From: Pedobacter nyackensis
GTDB taxonomy: Bacteria; Bacteroidota; Bacteroidia; Sphingobacteriales; Sphingobacteriaceae
NCBI RefSeq assembly: GCF_900176505.1
Contig: NZ_FWYB01000019.1
Coordinates: 1-64,000, forward strand
Length of the DNA: 64,000 nt
Direction: 5' to 3'
In this document: piece after piece, positions 45,494 to 55,197 of the stretch
How positions within the stretch are numbered: the stretch's first letter is position 1
Layout of the letters: each line of letters starts with the position of its first letter
Program-made: the position numbers and the translations under genes
The notes under the pieces: model-generated
Databases searched by the model: none
What the model saw: the letters and a program-made list of their open reading frames with translations, nothing else
What the model was told of the DNA's origin: nothing

Positions 45494-48400
45494 ATGAGCA
45501 AATATGTTCTACTTATCCTTTCTTTGTCCTGTTTTTTCCAGATTGCAAGGGCACAGAATCAAACCCTTACGGGGAAAGTGACTGATAAGAAAGGAGAATC
45601 CCTAATCGGGGTAAGTATACTGCTTAAGGGCACAAAAACAGGGACGACAACTGACGCAAATGGAAACTTTGTTTTAGGTATTTCGGGAAGTAGGCCCGTT
45701 CTGGTGGTCTCATATTTGGGTTTTTTAACCCGTGAGATTGTAATTGACCAGCGTAAAGCGATAAATGTTGTGCTCGAATCGGACAGCAAAGCATTGAATG
45801 AGGTGGTGGTTACCGGTTACCAGACTGAAAGAAAAAAGGATTTAACTGGTTCTGTTGCCATAGTTGATGTAGAGGATATGAAAAAGCAATCGGTAGCCAA
45901 TCCGATGAAAGCTTTGCAGGGGCAAGTAGCCGGAATGTATATCACAGGCAACGGTGCACCCAGTTCTCCCGCTACAATCCGCATCAGAGGAATTGGAACT
46001 TTAAATAACAATGATCCGCTTTATGTCATAGATGGGGTACCAACAAAAGCAGGTCTGCACGAACTGAACTCAGCAGATATAGAATCTATGCAGGTACTAA
46101 AGGATGCATCTTCTGCAAGTATTTATGGGTCGAGGGCTGCAAACGGAGTCATCATCATTACCACAAAACACGGTAAGACAGGAGGGACACAATTAAATGT
46201 AAATGGCTATACTTCTCTGTCATCTTATGTGAATAAGGTTAAAATGCTCGACGCTGAGGGGTACGGACGTGTATTATGGCAAGCGAGTGTAAACAATAAC
46301 ATTGACCCAAACAGCAATGGGATTCGCTATCAGTACGATTGGAAAGTTGATCCATCAACCAACCAGCCGGTATTAAATAAAGTTTTTGTCCCTGAGTATC
46401 TGAATAGCAGCCAAACTATGAAATCGGCAAATACGAATTGGTTTGATGAGATCTCACAGCTTGGGGTAATCCAGAATTATGATATGCAGTTAGCTAACGG
46501 AACCGAAAATGGAAGCTACCTGATGTCATTGGGGTATTTTGATAACAAGGGAATTGTTAAAACTACAGGCTTCAACAGGATTTCGGCCAGATTAAATTCT
46601 GATTATAAACTGCTGAATGGAAAAATAACCATAGGTCAGAACCTGAGTCTGAACAAAACCAGGGAAGTATCAGCAGATATTATTAACTCCGCACTGCAGG
46701 CTTTACCAATTATTCCGGTGCATACCGTAGATGGGAAAGGATGGGGAGGCCCGGTTGCAGGAATGAATGACAGACAAAATCCGGTAAGGGTATTGGAAGA
46801 CAACAAGCAGAATGGTTATGATTTTATGCGTTTGTTCGGTAATTTTTTTGCTGATGTTAAGCTCGTTAAGGGTTTAGTCTTCAGGTCTAATTTTGGTATT
46901 GATTATGGTAATTACACTTCTCGTAACTGGCAAAAGAAATACGAGAGCGGCTACCTGGTTAATGATGTGAACAAGGTGATCAATAACCAGACGCATAATG
47001 TGAAAACAACCTGGACCAACACGCTGAACTATAAACTGGAAAGTAAGAAGCATCGGCTGGATGTGCTTGCAGGTACAGAGTACAATATGGATAAAACCAA
47101 TTCATTTATGGCTTCGAGAGAGGGTTTTGTAATTGAAGATCCTGATTATATGTTTATTGATGCCGGAACAGGCATCAAGGATAACGGTGGCAGCGGAGCT
47201 AAAAATGTGCTTTTTTCCTATCTTGCTAAGGCTAATTATGCTTACCTGGACAGGTATCTATTAAGTGCAACCCTACGTTATGATGGTTCATCCCGTTTTG
47301 GAAAAAATAACAGATTTGGTACTTTCCCCGCTTTTTCGACCGGCTGGCGCATCAGCGAAGAATCATTTATAAAAAACAAAACCAATGTGTTTGATGATTT
47401 GAAACTCCGTTTTGGATGGGGGAAAACCGGTAATCAGGAAATCAATAACAACGCAATTTATAACATTTACCTATCCAGTTATAACATTACATCGTACGAC
47501 ATCAATGGCAATAAAAGTGGTGTTTTGCCTTCAGGCTATTATTTGTCGCAAAATGCAAATCCTAACTTAAAGTGGGAAGCAACCCAAATGATAGATATGG
47601 GATTGGACTTCTCTTTGCTCAATCAAAAGATTTACGGTAGCATCGGCTATTATGATAAAAAGACTTCAGACATCCTGTTGTTGCCTCCTTATATCGGCGT
47701 ATTGGGAGAAGGGGGGAATACCTGGGTAAATGGTGCTTCTATGCAAAATAAAGGTATTGAGGTGAGTCTTGGTCATCGGAGTCAGATTGGCAAAGATCTA
47801 AGTATTGACCTGAACGGTAATTTTGATCGGGTAAGAAATCAGGTGACCCATCTCCCGGCAGAAGTGATCAACGCCTATGGTGGTGATGGCCGCGGACAGA
47901 ATATTTTAGGGAGGGCTTTCGGATCGCACTTCGGTTATATTGCCGATGGACTGTTCAGATCTCAGGGGGAAGTGGATAACCATGCGGCTCAACCCGGAAA
48001 AGGCCTTGGCCGTATACGCTATCGTGATTTGAACAATGATGGTGTCATTAATGATTACGACCGCACCTGGATTGGGGTGCCAATCCCTAAGTTTACTTAT
48101 GGGTTTAATGCCGCCATCAATTATAAGAATTTCGATGTTTCTTTCCTGCTGCAGGGCATTGGCTCGGTTGACGTAAGGAATGATGCAAAATTTTTTACAG
48201 ATTTCTGGAGTGCAGTTGAGTCGGCATCAAATAAAGGTGCCCGTCTGCTCAATGCATGGTCGCCCGCAAATTCCAATTCAACCATCCCTGCGGCATCGTT
48301 AACTGATGATAATTTCGAGGCCAGGTTTTCAACTTATTTTGTTGAAAACGGATCCTACCTTAAACTGAGAAATGCACAGCTTGGCTATACATTTAACAAG

Positions 48401-48568
48401 GCCGCCATTAACAGGTTAAAACTTAAATCGTTGAGACTGTACGTTGGGGGTGATAACCTGGCCATCTTACTGAAATCTAAATCTTTTACCGGACTGGATC
48501 CTGAGACTCCCGGATTTGGTTATCCAAATCCAATGGTGATAACCGGAGGCGTTCAAATCAAACTTTAA
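45494..48568 (+). CDS. SusC-type TonB-dependent transporter of the fructan locus
   Basis: 1024-residue outer-membrane barrel. Signal peptide (YVLLILSLSCFFQIARAQ), carboxypeptidase-regulatory domain (LTGKVTDKKGESLIGVSILL at about 24-43), TonB-box/plug start EVVVTGYQTERKKDLTGSVA at about 102-121, then barrel strands, ending in GGVQIKL. No STN domain, consistent with control by the hybrid sensor rather than by an anti-sigma factor. It takes up fructo-oligosaccharides with the SusD 12 bases downstream. Counterpart: BT1763. Confidence 0.94.
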   Translation: MSKYVLLILSLSCFFQIARAQNQTLTGKVTDKKGESLIGVSILLKGTKTGTTTDANGNFVLGISGSRPVLVVSYLGFLTREIVIDQRKAINVVLESDSKALNEVVVTGYQTERKKDLTGSVAIVDVEDMKKQSVANPMKALQGQVAGMYITGNGAPSSPATIRIRGIGTLNNNDPLYVIDGVPTKAGLHELNSADIESMQVLKDASSASIYGSRAANGVIIITTKHGKTGGTQLNVNGYTSLSSYVNKVKMLDAEGYGRVLWQASVNNNIDPNSNGIRYQYDWKVDPSTNQPVLNKVFVPEYLNSSQTMKSANTNWFDEISQLGVIQNYDMQLANGTENGSYLMSLGYFDNKGIVKTTGFNRISARLNSDYKLLNGKITIGQNLSLNKTREVSADIINSALQALPIIPVHTVDGKGWGGPVAGMNDRQNPVRVLEDNKQNGYDFMRLFGNFFADVKLVKGLVFRSNFGIDYGNYTSRNWQKKYESGYLVNDVNKVINNQTHNVKTTWTNTLNYKLESKKHRLDVLAGTEYNMDKTNSFMASREGFVIEDPDYMFIDAGTGIKDNGGSGAKNVLFSYLAKANYAYLDRYLLSATLRYDGSSRFGKNNRFGTFPAFSTGWRISEESFIKNKTNVFDDLKLRFGWGKTGNQEINNNAIYNIYLSSYNITSYDINGNKSGVLPSGYYLSQNANPNLKWEATQMIDMGLDFSLLNQKIYGSIGYYDKKTSDILLLPPYIGVLGEGGNTWVNGASMQNKGIEVSLGHRSQIGKDLSIDLNGNFDRVRNQVTHLPAEVINAYGGDGRGQNILGRAFGSHFGYIADGLFRSQGEVDNHAAQPGKGLGRIRYRDLNNDGVINDYDRTWIGVPIPKFTYGFNAAINYKNFDVSFLLQGIGSVDVRNDAKFFTDFWSAVESASNKGARLLNAWSPANSNSTIPAASLTDDNFEARFSTYFVENGSYLKLRNAQLGYTFNKAAINRLKLKSLRLYVGGDNLAILLKSKSFTGLDPETPGFGYPNPMVITGGVQIKL

Positions 48569-48580
48569 ATAAGAAAAGTG

Positions 48581-50281
48581 ATGAAAAGATATCTATACAT
48601 AGCACTAACCTTTGCACTTATATTGGGCTCTTGCAAAAAGATGCTTGAAGTTGGGCCAAAAGGTTCATTAAATGAAGATCAGATCGCTACGCCTGAGCAG
48701 GCAGAGGGATTTGTTATAGCAGCCTATTCTCAATTGGGCAATGACGAGATAAATCGGGCATTTAGCATGTACCAGTATGGAAATATCCGTGCTGATGATG
48801 CCTATAAAGGTGGTGGGGGAATTAATGACGGCGATGTTTTCCATGCGATGGAAACTTTTGTAACCTCAAGACCCGACCAATGGAATTATGATGGAATGTG
48901 GTTTAACATTTATGTAGGTATTAGAAGAGCCAACGAGGGGCTGCGTATACTGGAAAAATTTACAGTAAATGAATACCCTTTAATCAATGTTCGTAAGGCC
49001 GAACTGCGTTTTTTACGTGGTTACTGGTACCTGATGCTGGAAAACCTCTTCAAAAACATTCCATATATAGATGAGAAGCTGTCCCCTGATGATTATAAAA
49101 ATGTAAAGAACAACGAATTTAGCAGGGATGAGATTTTGGAAAAGATTGCTGCTGATTTTAAATTCGCTGCGGAAACATTGCCTCCAACACAGCCTCAGAT
49201 AGGTAGAGCGAATAAGTATGCCGCTTATGCTTACCTGGCTAAAACAAGATTATTTCAGGCCTATAAACAGAATGACCGACATGAAGTGATCAGCATAGAT
49301 CCTGTTAGATTGGATGAGGTAATTAAGGCGGCCGATATGGTAGCAGCTTCCAGCTACAAACTTCAACCGGATTTTGCCAGTAACTTTTTGTCGGGATCCT
49401 CAGAAAATGGGATAGAGGCCATCATGTCGGTACAATTTTCTACAGATGATGGTGCGGGCAGGGGCAGAGTTAATTTTGGAGATATGCTTACTGTACCTCA
49501 GGGGATTGGCTGCTGCGATTTTCAGAAACCTTCGCAAACGTTGATGAATGCATTTAGAACAAATGCCAACGGTGTGCCATTACTGGATAATTACAATCAG
49601 CAAAATGTTGATTTTTCGGTAAATACAGTTGATCCGAGAGTAGATCATACCATTTCCAGACCAGGTGCGCCATGGAAATATGATCCGGCCAGGGTGGTTA
49701 CCACTGCCTGGAGCAGGAACATTCCTTTATACGGTACCTATAATTCAATGAAAGAGAATGTATCACCGGATTGTGATTGTTTCATTAATCTGGCCCCGTT
49801 TTTTGGAAATACAAAGGCCCGTATAATGATCAGATATGCGGATGTTATGCTCTTTAAAGCGGAAGCACTGATCGAACTTAACCGGCAAAATGAAGCGCTC
49901 CCGCTGATTAATGAGATCCGGGAAAGGGCAGCAAAAAGCACAGCGCGCCTGGTGATGGCCAATGGACAGCCAACTTCAAAATATTATGTACAGCCTTATA
50001 CGCCCGGAGTGAATATTATCTGGAGCCAGGACAATGCAAGGAAAGCATTACGGTTTGAACGTAGATTGGAAATGGCATTGGAGGGTGAAAGGTTTTTTGA
50101 CCTGGTAAGATGGGGAATCGCTGATCAGGTAATGAACGATTTTTTTACGGTAGAAAAACCAGGCAGGAGCATTTATCAGAATGCAAAATTCACAAAAGGA
50201 AGGGATGAGTATCTGCCTATCCCGCAAAACCAGATTTTCTGGAGTGAGAACCGTTACGTGCAGAACCTCGGGTATAACTAA
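48581..50281 (+). CDS. SusD-type lipoprotein of the fructan locus
   Basis: 566 residues from the ATG at 48581 (MKRYLYIALTFALILGSC); a GTG one codon earlier is less likely. The lipobox is ILGSC with the Cys at about residue 18. Family blocks are KAELRFLRGYWYLMLENLFK, LRFERRLEMALEGERFFDLVRWG (in two parts) and YLPIPQNQIFWSENR near the end. It caps the SusC barrel and binds levan or inulin chains at the surface. Counterpart: BT1762. Confidence 0.94.
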   Translation: MKRYLYIALTFALILGSCKKMLEVGPKGSLNEDQIATPEQAEGFVIAAYSQLGNDEINRAFSMYQYGNIRADDAYKGGGGINDGDVFHAMETFVTSRPDQWNYDGMWFNIYVGIRRANEGLRILEKFTVNEYPLINVRKAELRFLRGYWYLMLENLFKNIPYIDEKLSPDDYKNVKNNEFSRDEILEKIAADFKFAAETLPPTQPQIGRANKYAAYAYLAKTRLFQAYKQNDRHEVISIDPVRLDEVIKAADMVAASSYKLQPDFASNFLSGSSENGIEAIMSVQFSTDDGAGRGRVNFGDMLTVPQGIGCCDFQKPSQTLMNAFRTNANGVPLLDNYNQQNVDFSVNTVDPRVDHTISRPGAPWKYDPARVVTTAWSRNIPLYGTYNSMKENVSPDCDCFINLAPFFGNTKARIMIRYADVMLFKAEALIELNRQNEALPLINEIRERAAKSTARLVMANGQPTSKYYVQPYTPGVNIIWSQDNARKALRFERRLEMALEGERFFDLVRWGIADQVMNDFFTVEKPGRSIYQNAKFTKGRDEYLPIPQNQIFWSENRYVQNLGYN

Positions 50282-50305
50282 ATCAGCCATCTAAATTAGA
50301 AAAGA

Positions 50306-51688
50306 ATGACCAGCTATTTAAAACTCAAAAATACTTATTGCCTGCTCATCGCTTGTGTGCTGATGTGGACAGGATGTAAGAAAGATAATAACTCCGGTTT
50401 TATGGTAAATGCTGATGTACAGCTAAGCACATTCAGCATCAATGGAGTGCCCGCCGAAATTAACCAGCAAACAGGTGAAGTTTTGGTTAATCTGCCCTTT
50501 GGAACGGATGTAACCGCGTTAACCCCATTGCTCCAATTGCCAGAAGGTGCGAATGTAACGCCTGCCTTAGGAAAGGCCATTAATTTTACCGGAGCGTTAG
50601 CTTGCCGGATTACAAACGGAAACCTTTATAAAGATTATTCAGTAAAGGTTCATATCATCCCGCCATTGATTTCTTTCAGTATTAATGGGGTTAAGGGAAC
50701 TATTGATCATGAAAATAAACAGATTTCGTTGATCCTGCCCGATGGAACCAGTCTGACCAATCTTACGCCAACGCTTGAACTCCAGCCGGGAATCCAGGTT
50801 GCTCCGGCATCTGGTTTAGCACAGGATTTCTCTAAAACCATAGCTTATACCTTGAGTAAAGGCACGTTGACTGCCGTTTATCAGGTTAATGTGATCAGTA
50901 ATTCGAATAGTGAATACGCTTTCATTGGCTTGGCTGCTACCAGGGCCGACATTAGCAATCCTGATGAAAAAGCAGCTGCGAATTGGTTTTTTAGTAATTA
51001 CCCAACGGCCGACTATGTCTCTTTTCAGGCTATAGAAGGAGGGCAGCGTTTATCAAATTATAAAGTAATGTGGTGGCATTTTGATGATGATCAGAACTTG
51101 CCAGCTGCTACACTTAGCTCAAAAGTAACTACTGCAATTAAAGCTTACCGCACCAGCGGTGGGGGCCTGTTGCTGACAACTTATGCAACACGTTATGTAG
51201 AAGCATTGGGGTTGGTACCTGCCGGAAAAGGACCTAATAATGTTTTTGGTGACTTTGGCCCCACTGCAGGTTTTATAGAAACCAACAATCATTGGGGCAT
51301 CTCTTTTAGAACCAGAGAAAACCACCCGATTTTCCAGGGACTGGAGACTTACGAGCCCGGCAAAGCCTGGTTATTGCAAAAAGGAACGTTTAGAAAAAAT
51401 CACACGGCCTGGTGGTTTGTAAATGAGTGGGGCGGCTATGGAAATGGCGCAGGCTGGCGCGAACAAACCGGAGGCGTAAACCTGGCTTCAGAGAACTGGG
51501 ACGATAACCTGGACGGTAGAGTTGGTATTGCTGAATGGCCATCTACTACAGGCGCAGGTAATGTGGTGATCATTGCCTTCGGGGCTTACGATTGGCATTC
51601 AGAGCCTATTGCTGGCGGAGGTTCTAACCTTTACCTCAGCAATATTCAAAAGCTAACCAAGAATAGTATCGATTACCTAAAAAAGTAA
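50306..51688 (+). CDS. DUF4960-containing surface fructan-binding lipoprotein
   Basis: 460 residues with a lipobox (MWTGC, Cys24). Two repeated beta-domains (FSINGVPAEINQQTGEVLVN and FSINGVKGTIDHENKQISLI), DUF5018-like, precede a larger C-terminal domain of the DUF4960 type (NNHWGISFRTRENHPIFQGL, AYDWHSEPIAGGGSNLYL). Position between SusD and GH32, with no catalytic motif, matches BT1761 of B. thetaiotaomicron, which binds levan at the surface. It has no enzymatic role that I can see. Confidence 0.85.
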   Translation: MTSYLKLKNTYCLLIACVLMWTGCKKDNNSGFMVNADVQLSTFSINGVPAEINQQTGEVLVNLPFGTDVTALTPLLQLPEGANVTPALGKAINFTGALACRITNGNLYKDYSVKVHIIPPLISFSINGVKGTIDHENKQISLILPDGTSLTNLTPTLELQPGIQVAPASGLAQDFSKTIAYTLSKGTLTAVYQVNVISNSNSEYAFIGLAATRADISNPDEKAAANWFFSNYPTADYVSFQAIEGGQRLSNYKVMWWHFDDDQNLPAATLSSKVTTAIKAYRTSGGGLLLTTYATRYVEALGLVPAGKGPNNVFGDFGPTAGFIETNNHWGISFRTRENHPIFQGLETYEPGKAWLLQKGTFRKNHTAWWFVNEWGGYGNGAGWREQTGGVNLASENWDDNLDGRVGIAEWPSTTGAGNVVIIAFGAYDWHSEPIAGGGSNLYLSNIQKLTKNSIDYLKK

Positions 51689-51720
51689 ATAAGCCATTCA
51701 CCATACCAAAGATTTGAAAC

Positions 51721-53277
51721 ATGATTTTTAAAAGATTTTTTATAGCAAGTGTTCTTATTATAGTGCTGCTTGCTTGTAGTAAAGAAAAAGTGTTTGGCCC
51801 TGCTGAGCCCTTTAAAGAAGAAACATTTAATATTTTTCCAAAACCTACCCTGTCGGCTAATGAAGGTGCAGGGCAACAAACTGGATGGGTTGGCGATGTA
51901 ATGCCCTATTTTGCAAATGGGCAATTTGAGATCTTCTTTCTTCATGATGCCCCCGACCGCGTAAAACAAAGCAGTAGCGGTCAGCACCCCATTCATAAGT
52001 TTACTTCTAAGAACTTATTGGATTTTAGCTACGAGGGTGAAGTAATCCCCTATGGGGACAAAACTACACAGGATCATCTGATAGGAACAGGATCTGTAGT
52101 GAGGGCCGGAGAGCTGAATTACTTCTATTTTACAGGTCATAATGCTAGCAATAGCTGGTTGCAAAACAGCAATCCAGGCTGGACAAACAGCAATAGCCGT
52201 GAAGCAGTAATGTATGCCACAAGCAATAACCTGAACAATTGGACAAAGAAGCAAGGTTTTCTTTTAAAGGCTCCGCAAGGGTATTCAGCAAACGACTTTA
52301 GGGATCCCTACGTATTTTATAACACGGAATTTTCTGAATACTGGATGCTGATCAGCGCACAAAAACAGGGGAAAGGGGTTATCCTTGTATATAAAACTAC
52401 TAACCCTGCAAATGACCAGTGGCTATTGCGGGGGGAATTGAATGTTGAGGGGGATTACCTGATGCTGGAATGTGCCGATATCTTTAAAATTGAAGATAAG
52501 TACTATATGTTGTTTGCTGAAGATTGGAGTGGTACTCCAGGTACGCATTACAGGGTGGCCAGTTCTACCGCTGGTCCATGGCTTAAGCCAGCCGATGGAA
52601 GAGATATGTTTGATGGCTATCAATTTTATGCAGGTCGTTCGGCATCTAATGGGACAGATCGTTTTGCTTTTGGCTGGGCACACCGTCGTAATTCCGAAAA
52701 TGATAACGGTTCAAAAACCTGGGCTGGTAACTTAATCACGCACCAGATTTTTAAATTAAGTAACGGAAAGTTAGGGGTGAAAAGCCCGGCTGCGGTTAAT
52801 TCTTATTTTACTAAAGAAACAGACCCTGTTGTTGAAACTCAATCTGGAATGGTAAGCAATACCGGTGGTAATTATGTCTTAACCGGCACCTCAGCAAAGG
52901 CGATGTATAAGTTTGGGGCAATAAGTGGAAGTACAAAAATTAAAGGAAGTCTTAGTCTTGGTAATCTTACCGGAACGGCAGCCATTGGCTTAAATACTAA
53001 AGCAGACAACAGTAGCTATATGATCAGATTTGAACCTGCTGCTCAACGAATCGCTGCATATAACAATGGGGAGGAGATCACCAGGGTACCATTTAAATTA
53101 GAAGCCGGGAAAAATTACAATTTTAGCATTGTTATTGACGGTTCGGTAGCGGTACTTTATGTAAATGATGAAGTAGCTTTAACCAATCGTATCTATAGCT
53201 TGCAGGGGAATGCATGGAGCCTTTCTGCGGACAATAACCAACTCAATGTTGGCGGACTTAAAATCATAAAGCACTAA
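51721..53277 (+). CDS. GH32 surface lipoprotein, probable endo-levanase
   Basis: 518 residues, lipobox LLAC with Cys19, so surface-anchored. A five-bladed propeller is followed by a C-terminal beta-sandwich (about 370-518). The GH32 triad is recognisable but divergent: nucleophile Asp59 in GWVGDVMPYF instead of WMNDPNG, Asp195 in FRDPYVF, and the acid/base Glu250 in ECADIF. The order after SusC/SusD/DUF4960 matches BT1760, a surface endo-levanase that cuts long levan into pieces for import. Levan versus inulin cannot be settled here. Confidence 0.83.
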   Translation: MIFKRFFIASVLIIVLLACSKEKVFGPAEPFKEETFNIFPKPTLSANEGAGQQTGWVGDVMPYFANGQFEIFFLHDAPDRVKQSSSGQHPIHKFTSKNLLDFSYEGEVIPYGDKTTQDHLIGTGSVVRAGELNYFYFTGHNASNSWLQNSNPGWTNSNSREAVMYATSNNLNNWTKKQGFLLKAPQGYSANDFRDPYVFYNTEFSEYWMLISAQKQGKGVILVYKTTNPANDQWLLRGELNVEGDYLMLECADIFKIEDKYYMLFAEDWSGTPGTHYRVASSTAGPWLKPADGRDMFDGYQFYAGRSASNGTDRFAFGWAHRRNSENDNGSKTWAGNLITHQIFKLSNGKLGVKSPAAVNSYFTKETDPVVETQSGMVSNTGGNYVLTGTSAKAMYKFGAISGSTKIKGSLSLGNLTGTAAIGLNTKADNSSYMIRFEPAAQRIAAYNNGEEITRVPFKLEAGKNYNFSIVIDGSVAVLYVNDEVALTNRIYSLQGNAWSLSADNNQLNVGGLKIIKH

Positions 53278-53304
53278 GTTTTTAGCAAAGACAAATAAGA
53301 AAAT

Positions 53305-54810
53305 ATGAAGCAAATTAAATTATTATATGTAGCGATGCTACTTGTAGTCTGCCAGTTTAGTGATGGCGAGGTGCAAGCCCAAGAAAGAACTAAAGAAGCT
53401 TATCGACCTCAATTTCACTTTTCGCCCAAAAAAGGTTGGATGAATGATCCTAATGGGATGGTTTATTTAAATGGCAAATACCATCTGTTTTTTCAGCATA
53501 GCCCAAATACAACCATTTGGGGACCTATGCATTGGGGGCATGCTATTAGCACGGATCTGGTACATTGGCAGGAACAACCCATTGCACTTTATCCGGATAG
53601 TCTTGGTACTATATTTTCGGGCAGTGCCGTGGTAGATAAGAACAATACTGCAGGCTTTGGGCAAAATGCTATTGTAGCCATATTTACGCATCATAATAAA
53701 ACTATTGAGGACGCAAAAACTGGTTTGCACCAGTACCAGAGTCTTGCCTATAGCAATGATGAAGGTAAAACATGGACAAAATATAAAGGGAATCCTGTTT
53801 TGCCAAATCCGGGTATCTGGGATTTTAGAGATCCGAAAGTAATGTGGCATGAAAGCAGTAATCAATGGATTATGACGCTGGCTACAAAACAGTCTATTAC
53901 ATTTTATGGTTCAAAGAATTTAAAGGACTGGAACAGGTTAAGTGAATTTGGTGAAGGCTTAGGTGCGCATGGGGGGGTATGGGAATGCCCTGATCTTTTT
54001 AGCTTATCAGTGAATGGCATTAAGAAGTGGGTATTGTTGGTAAGCATCAACCCTGGAGCGCCCAGCGGTGGATCAGGTACCCAATATTTTATAGGGCAGT
54101 TTGATGGGAAAACATTTACTGCGGAACATACAGATACGCGTTGGATAGATTATGGTGCTGATAATTATGCCGGCATTACCTGGTCAAACACTGGTGATAG
54201 AAAGATTTTTATCGGATGGATGAACAATTGGACTTACGCTAATTTAATCCCTGAACAAGGTTTTAGAGGCGCTGCAACAATTGCCCGTGACCTAAAATTA
54301 AAAAAAGTAGGGGATGACTTTTACCTTGCTTCTGTTCCGGTGAAGGAACTGAGTGTGATTACAGGTAAAGCAAATCAGCTCAATAGTGTAAAAGTAAATA
54401 AGAATTACGATCTGTCGGCTAAAATAGCGCCCTTTGAAGGAAAGTACCAACTTGAGCTGACTACGGCAGAAAGGGCCAGTTTTTCTTTGCATCTGAGTAA
54501 CTCAAAAGGGGATGAGCTGATTATCGGATATGATAAGGTGAGTAATACTTTTTATACAGATCGGACTAAATCGGGACAGGTGAACTTTGAAAGTAGTTTT
54601 GCCAGGAAAACCATTGCTCCACGTATAGCAAAGGGGAATCAGATCTCTTTAAAATTATTGCTGGATGCGACCTCTTCAGAAGTGTTTGCAGATGAGGGTT
54701 TAGCGACATTAACGAATACTTTCTTTTCAAGTGCTCCCTTAAGTCGATTGCATATTAAATCATCGAAACCATTCATGGTTCAAAAAATTAAATATTCAGG
54801 TATGAAATAG
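53305..54810 (+). CDS. GH32 exo-fructosidase (levanase/inulinase/invertase type)
   Basis: 501-residue secreted enzyme with signal peptide (KLLYVAMLLVVCQFSDGEVQ). Canonical GH32 motifs: nucleophile Asp48 in GWMNDPNG, Asp176 in FRDPKVM, acid/base Glu227 in WECPDLF. A C-terminal beta-sandwich completes the usual length. No lipobox, so it is probably periplasmic, where it would release fructose from imported oligosaccharides. Counterpart: BT1759. It is followed by a strong terminator that closes the operon. Confidence 0.95.
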   Translation: MKQIKLLYVAMLLVVCQFSDGEVQAQERTKEAYRPQFHFSPKKGWMNDPNGMVYLNGKYHLFFQHSPNTTIWGPMHWGHAISTDLVHWQEQPIALYPDSLGTIFSGSAVVDKNNTAGFGQNAIVAIFTHHNKTIEDAKTGLHQYQSLAYSNDEGKTWTKYKGNPVLPNPGIWDFRDPKVMWHESSNQWIMTLATKQSITFYGSKNLKDWNRLSEFGEGLGAHGGVWECPDLFSLSVNGIKKWVLLVSINPGAPSGGSGTQYFIGQFDGKTFTAEHTDTRWIDYGADNYAGITWSNTGDRKIFIGWMNNWTYANLIPEQGFRGAATIARDLKLKKVGDDFYLASVPVKELSVITGKANQLNSVKVNKNYDLSAKIAPFEGKYQLELTTAERASFSLHLSNSKGDELIIGYDKVSNTFYTDRTKSGQVNFESSFARKTIAPRIAKGNQISLKLLLDATSSEVFADEGLATLTNTFFSSAPLSRLHIKSSKPFMVQKIKYSGMK

Positions 54811-54821
54811 ATTTTCTGGTT

Positions 54822-54866
54822 AAAAAAACATTGCCAATAACAGTAATGCTATTGGCAGTGTTTTTT
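54822..54866 (+). terminator. Rho-independent terminator of the fructan operon
   Basis: ACATTGCCAATA (54828-54839) pairs with TATTGGCAGTGT (54850-54861), 12 bp with one G-U pair and a 10-base loop, flanked by seven A before and followed by T residues to 54866. It starts 12 bases after the GH32 stop. Confidence 0.92.
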
Positions 54867-54932
54867 GAATTCATTTGCGAAAATGATCCGATTAAACTAA
54901 ATCAAACTTAACTGTGGGGGTAAGCCATGAAT

Positions 54933-55137
54933 TTAACGCAAGTAAAAATCGTATTCGGTTATAAAAGCATGGTTTACTTTTCTAATGTCTATGTCACTGA
55001 TATTGTTTTTTTTGTAAAAACTCTACAGTATGCTTTAAAGAAGTCCGGTAACGCTCCGCTGTACCGTTAGAGAACTCAGAGCCCACCAATGTTTCCATTT
55101 TGTGGTTATGGTCTCTGCTGGTTGGAATAAAGCAACA
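54933..55137 (-). pseudogene. Remnant of a tyrosine recombinase (integrase) gene
   Basis: On the minus strand the first frame reads FIPTSRDHNHKMETLVG, then FSNGTAERYRTSLKHTVEFL, then QKKQYQ and a stop; a one-base shift continues with DIDIRKVNHAFITEYDFYLR before another stop. Together these are the SAM-like core-binding region of Bacteroidetes phage-integrase-type recombinases. The catalytic domain and any start are gone. Frameshift and stops show decay. The rest of 54867-55197 holds no gene. Confidence 0.75.
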
Positions 55138-55197
55138 TTACTTTGTTAAGTACTATTGAGCTAAAAATAAAAATGTGAGTATAAATATAAAATGACT

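Noticed and set aside
55021..55080. Possible tRNA-like GC-rich segment
   Set aside because: No cloverleaf could be formed, and the stretch reads as part of the decayed recombinase gene on the minus strand.
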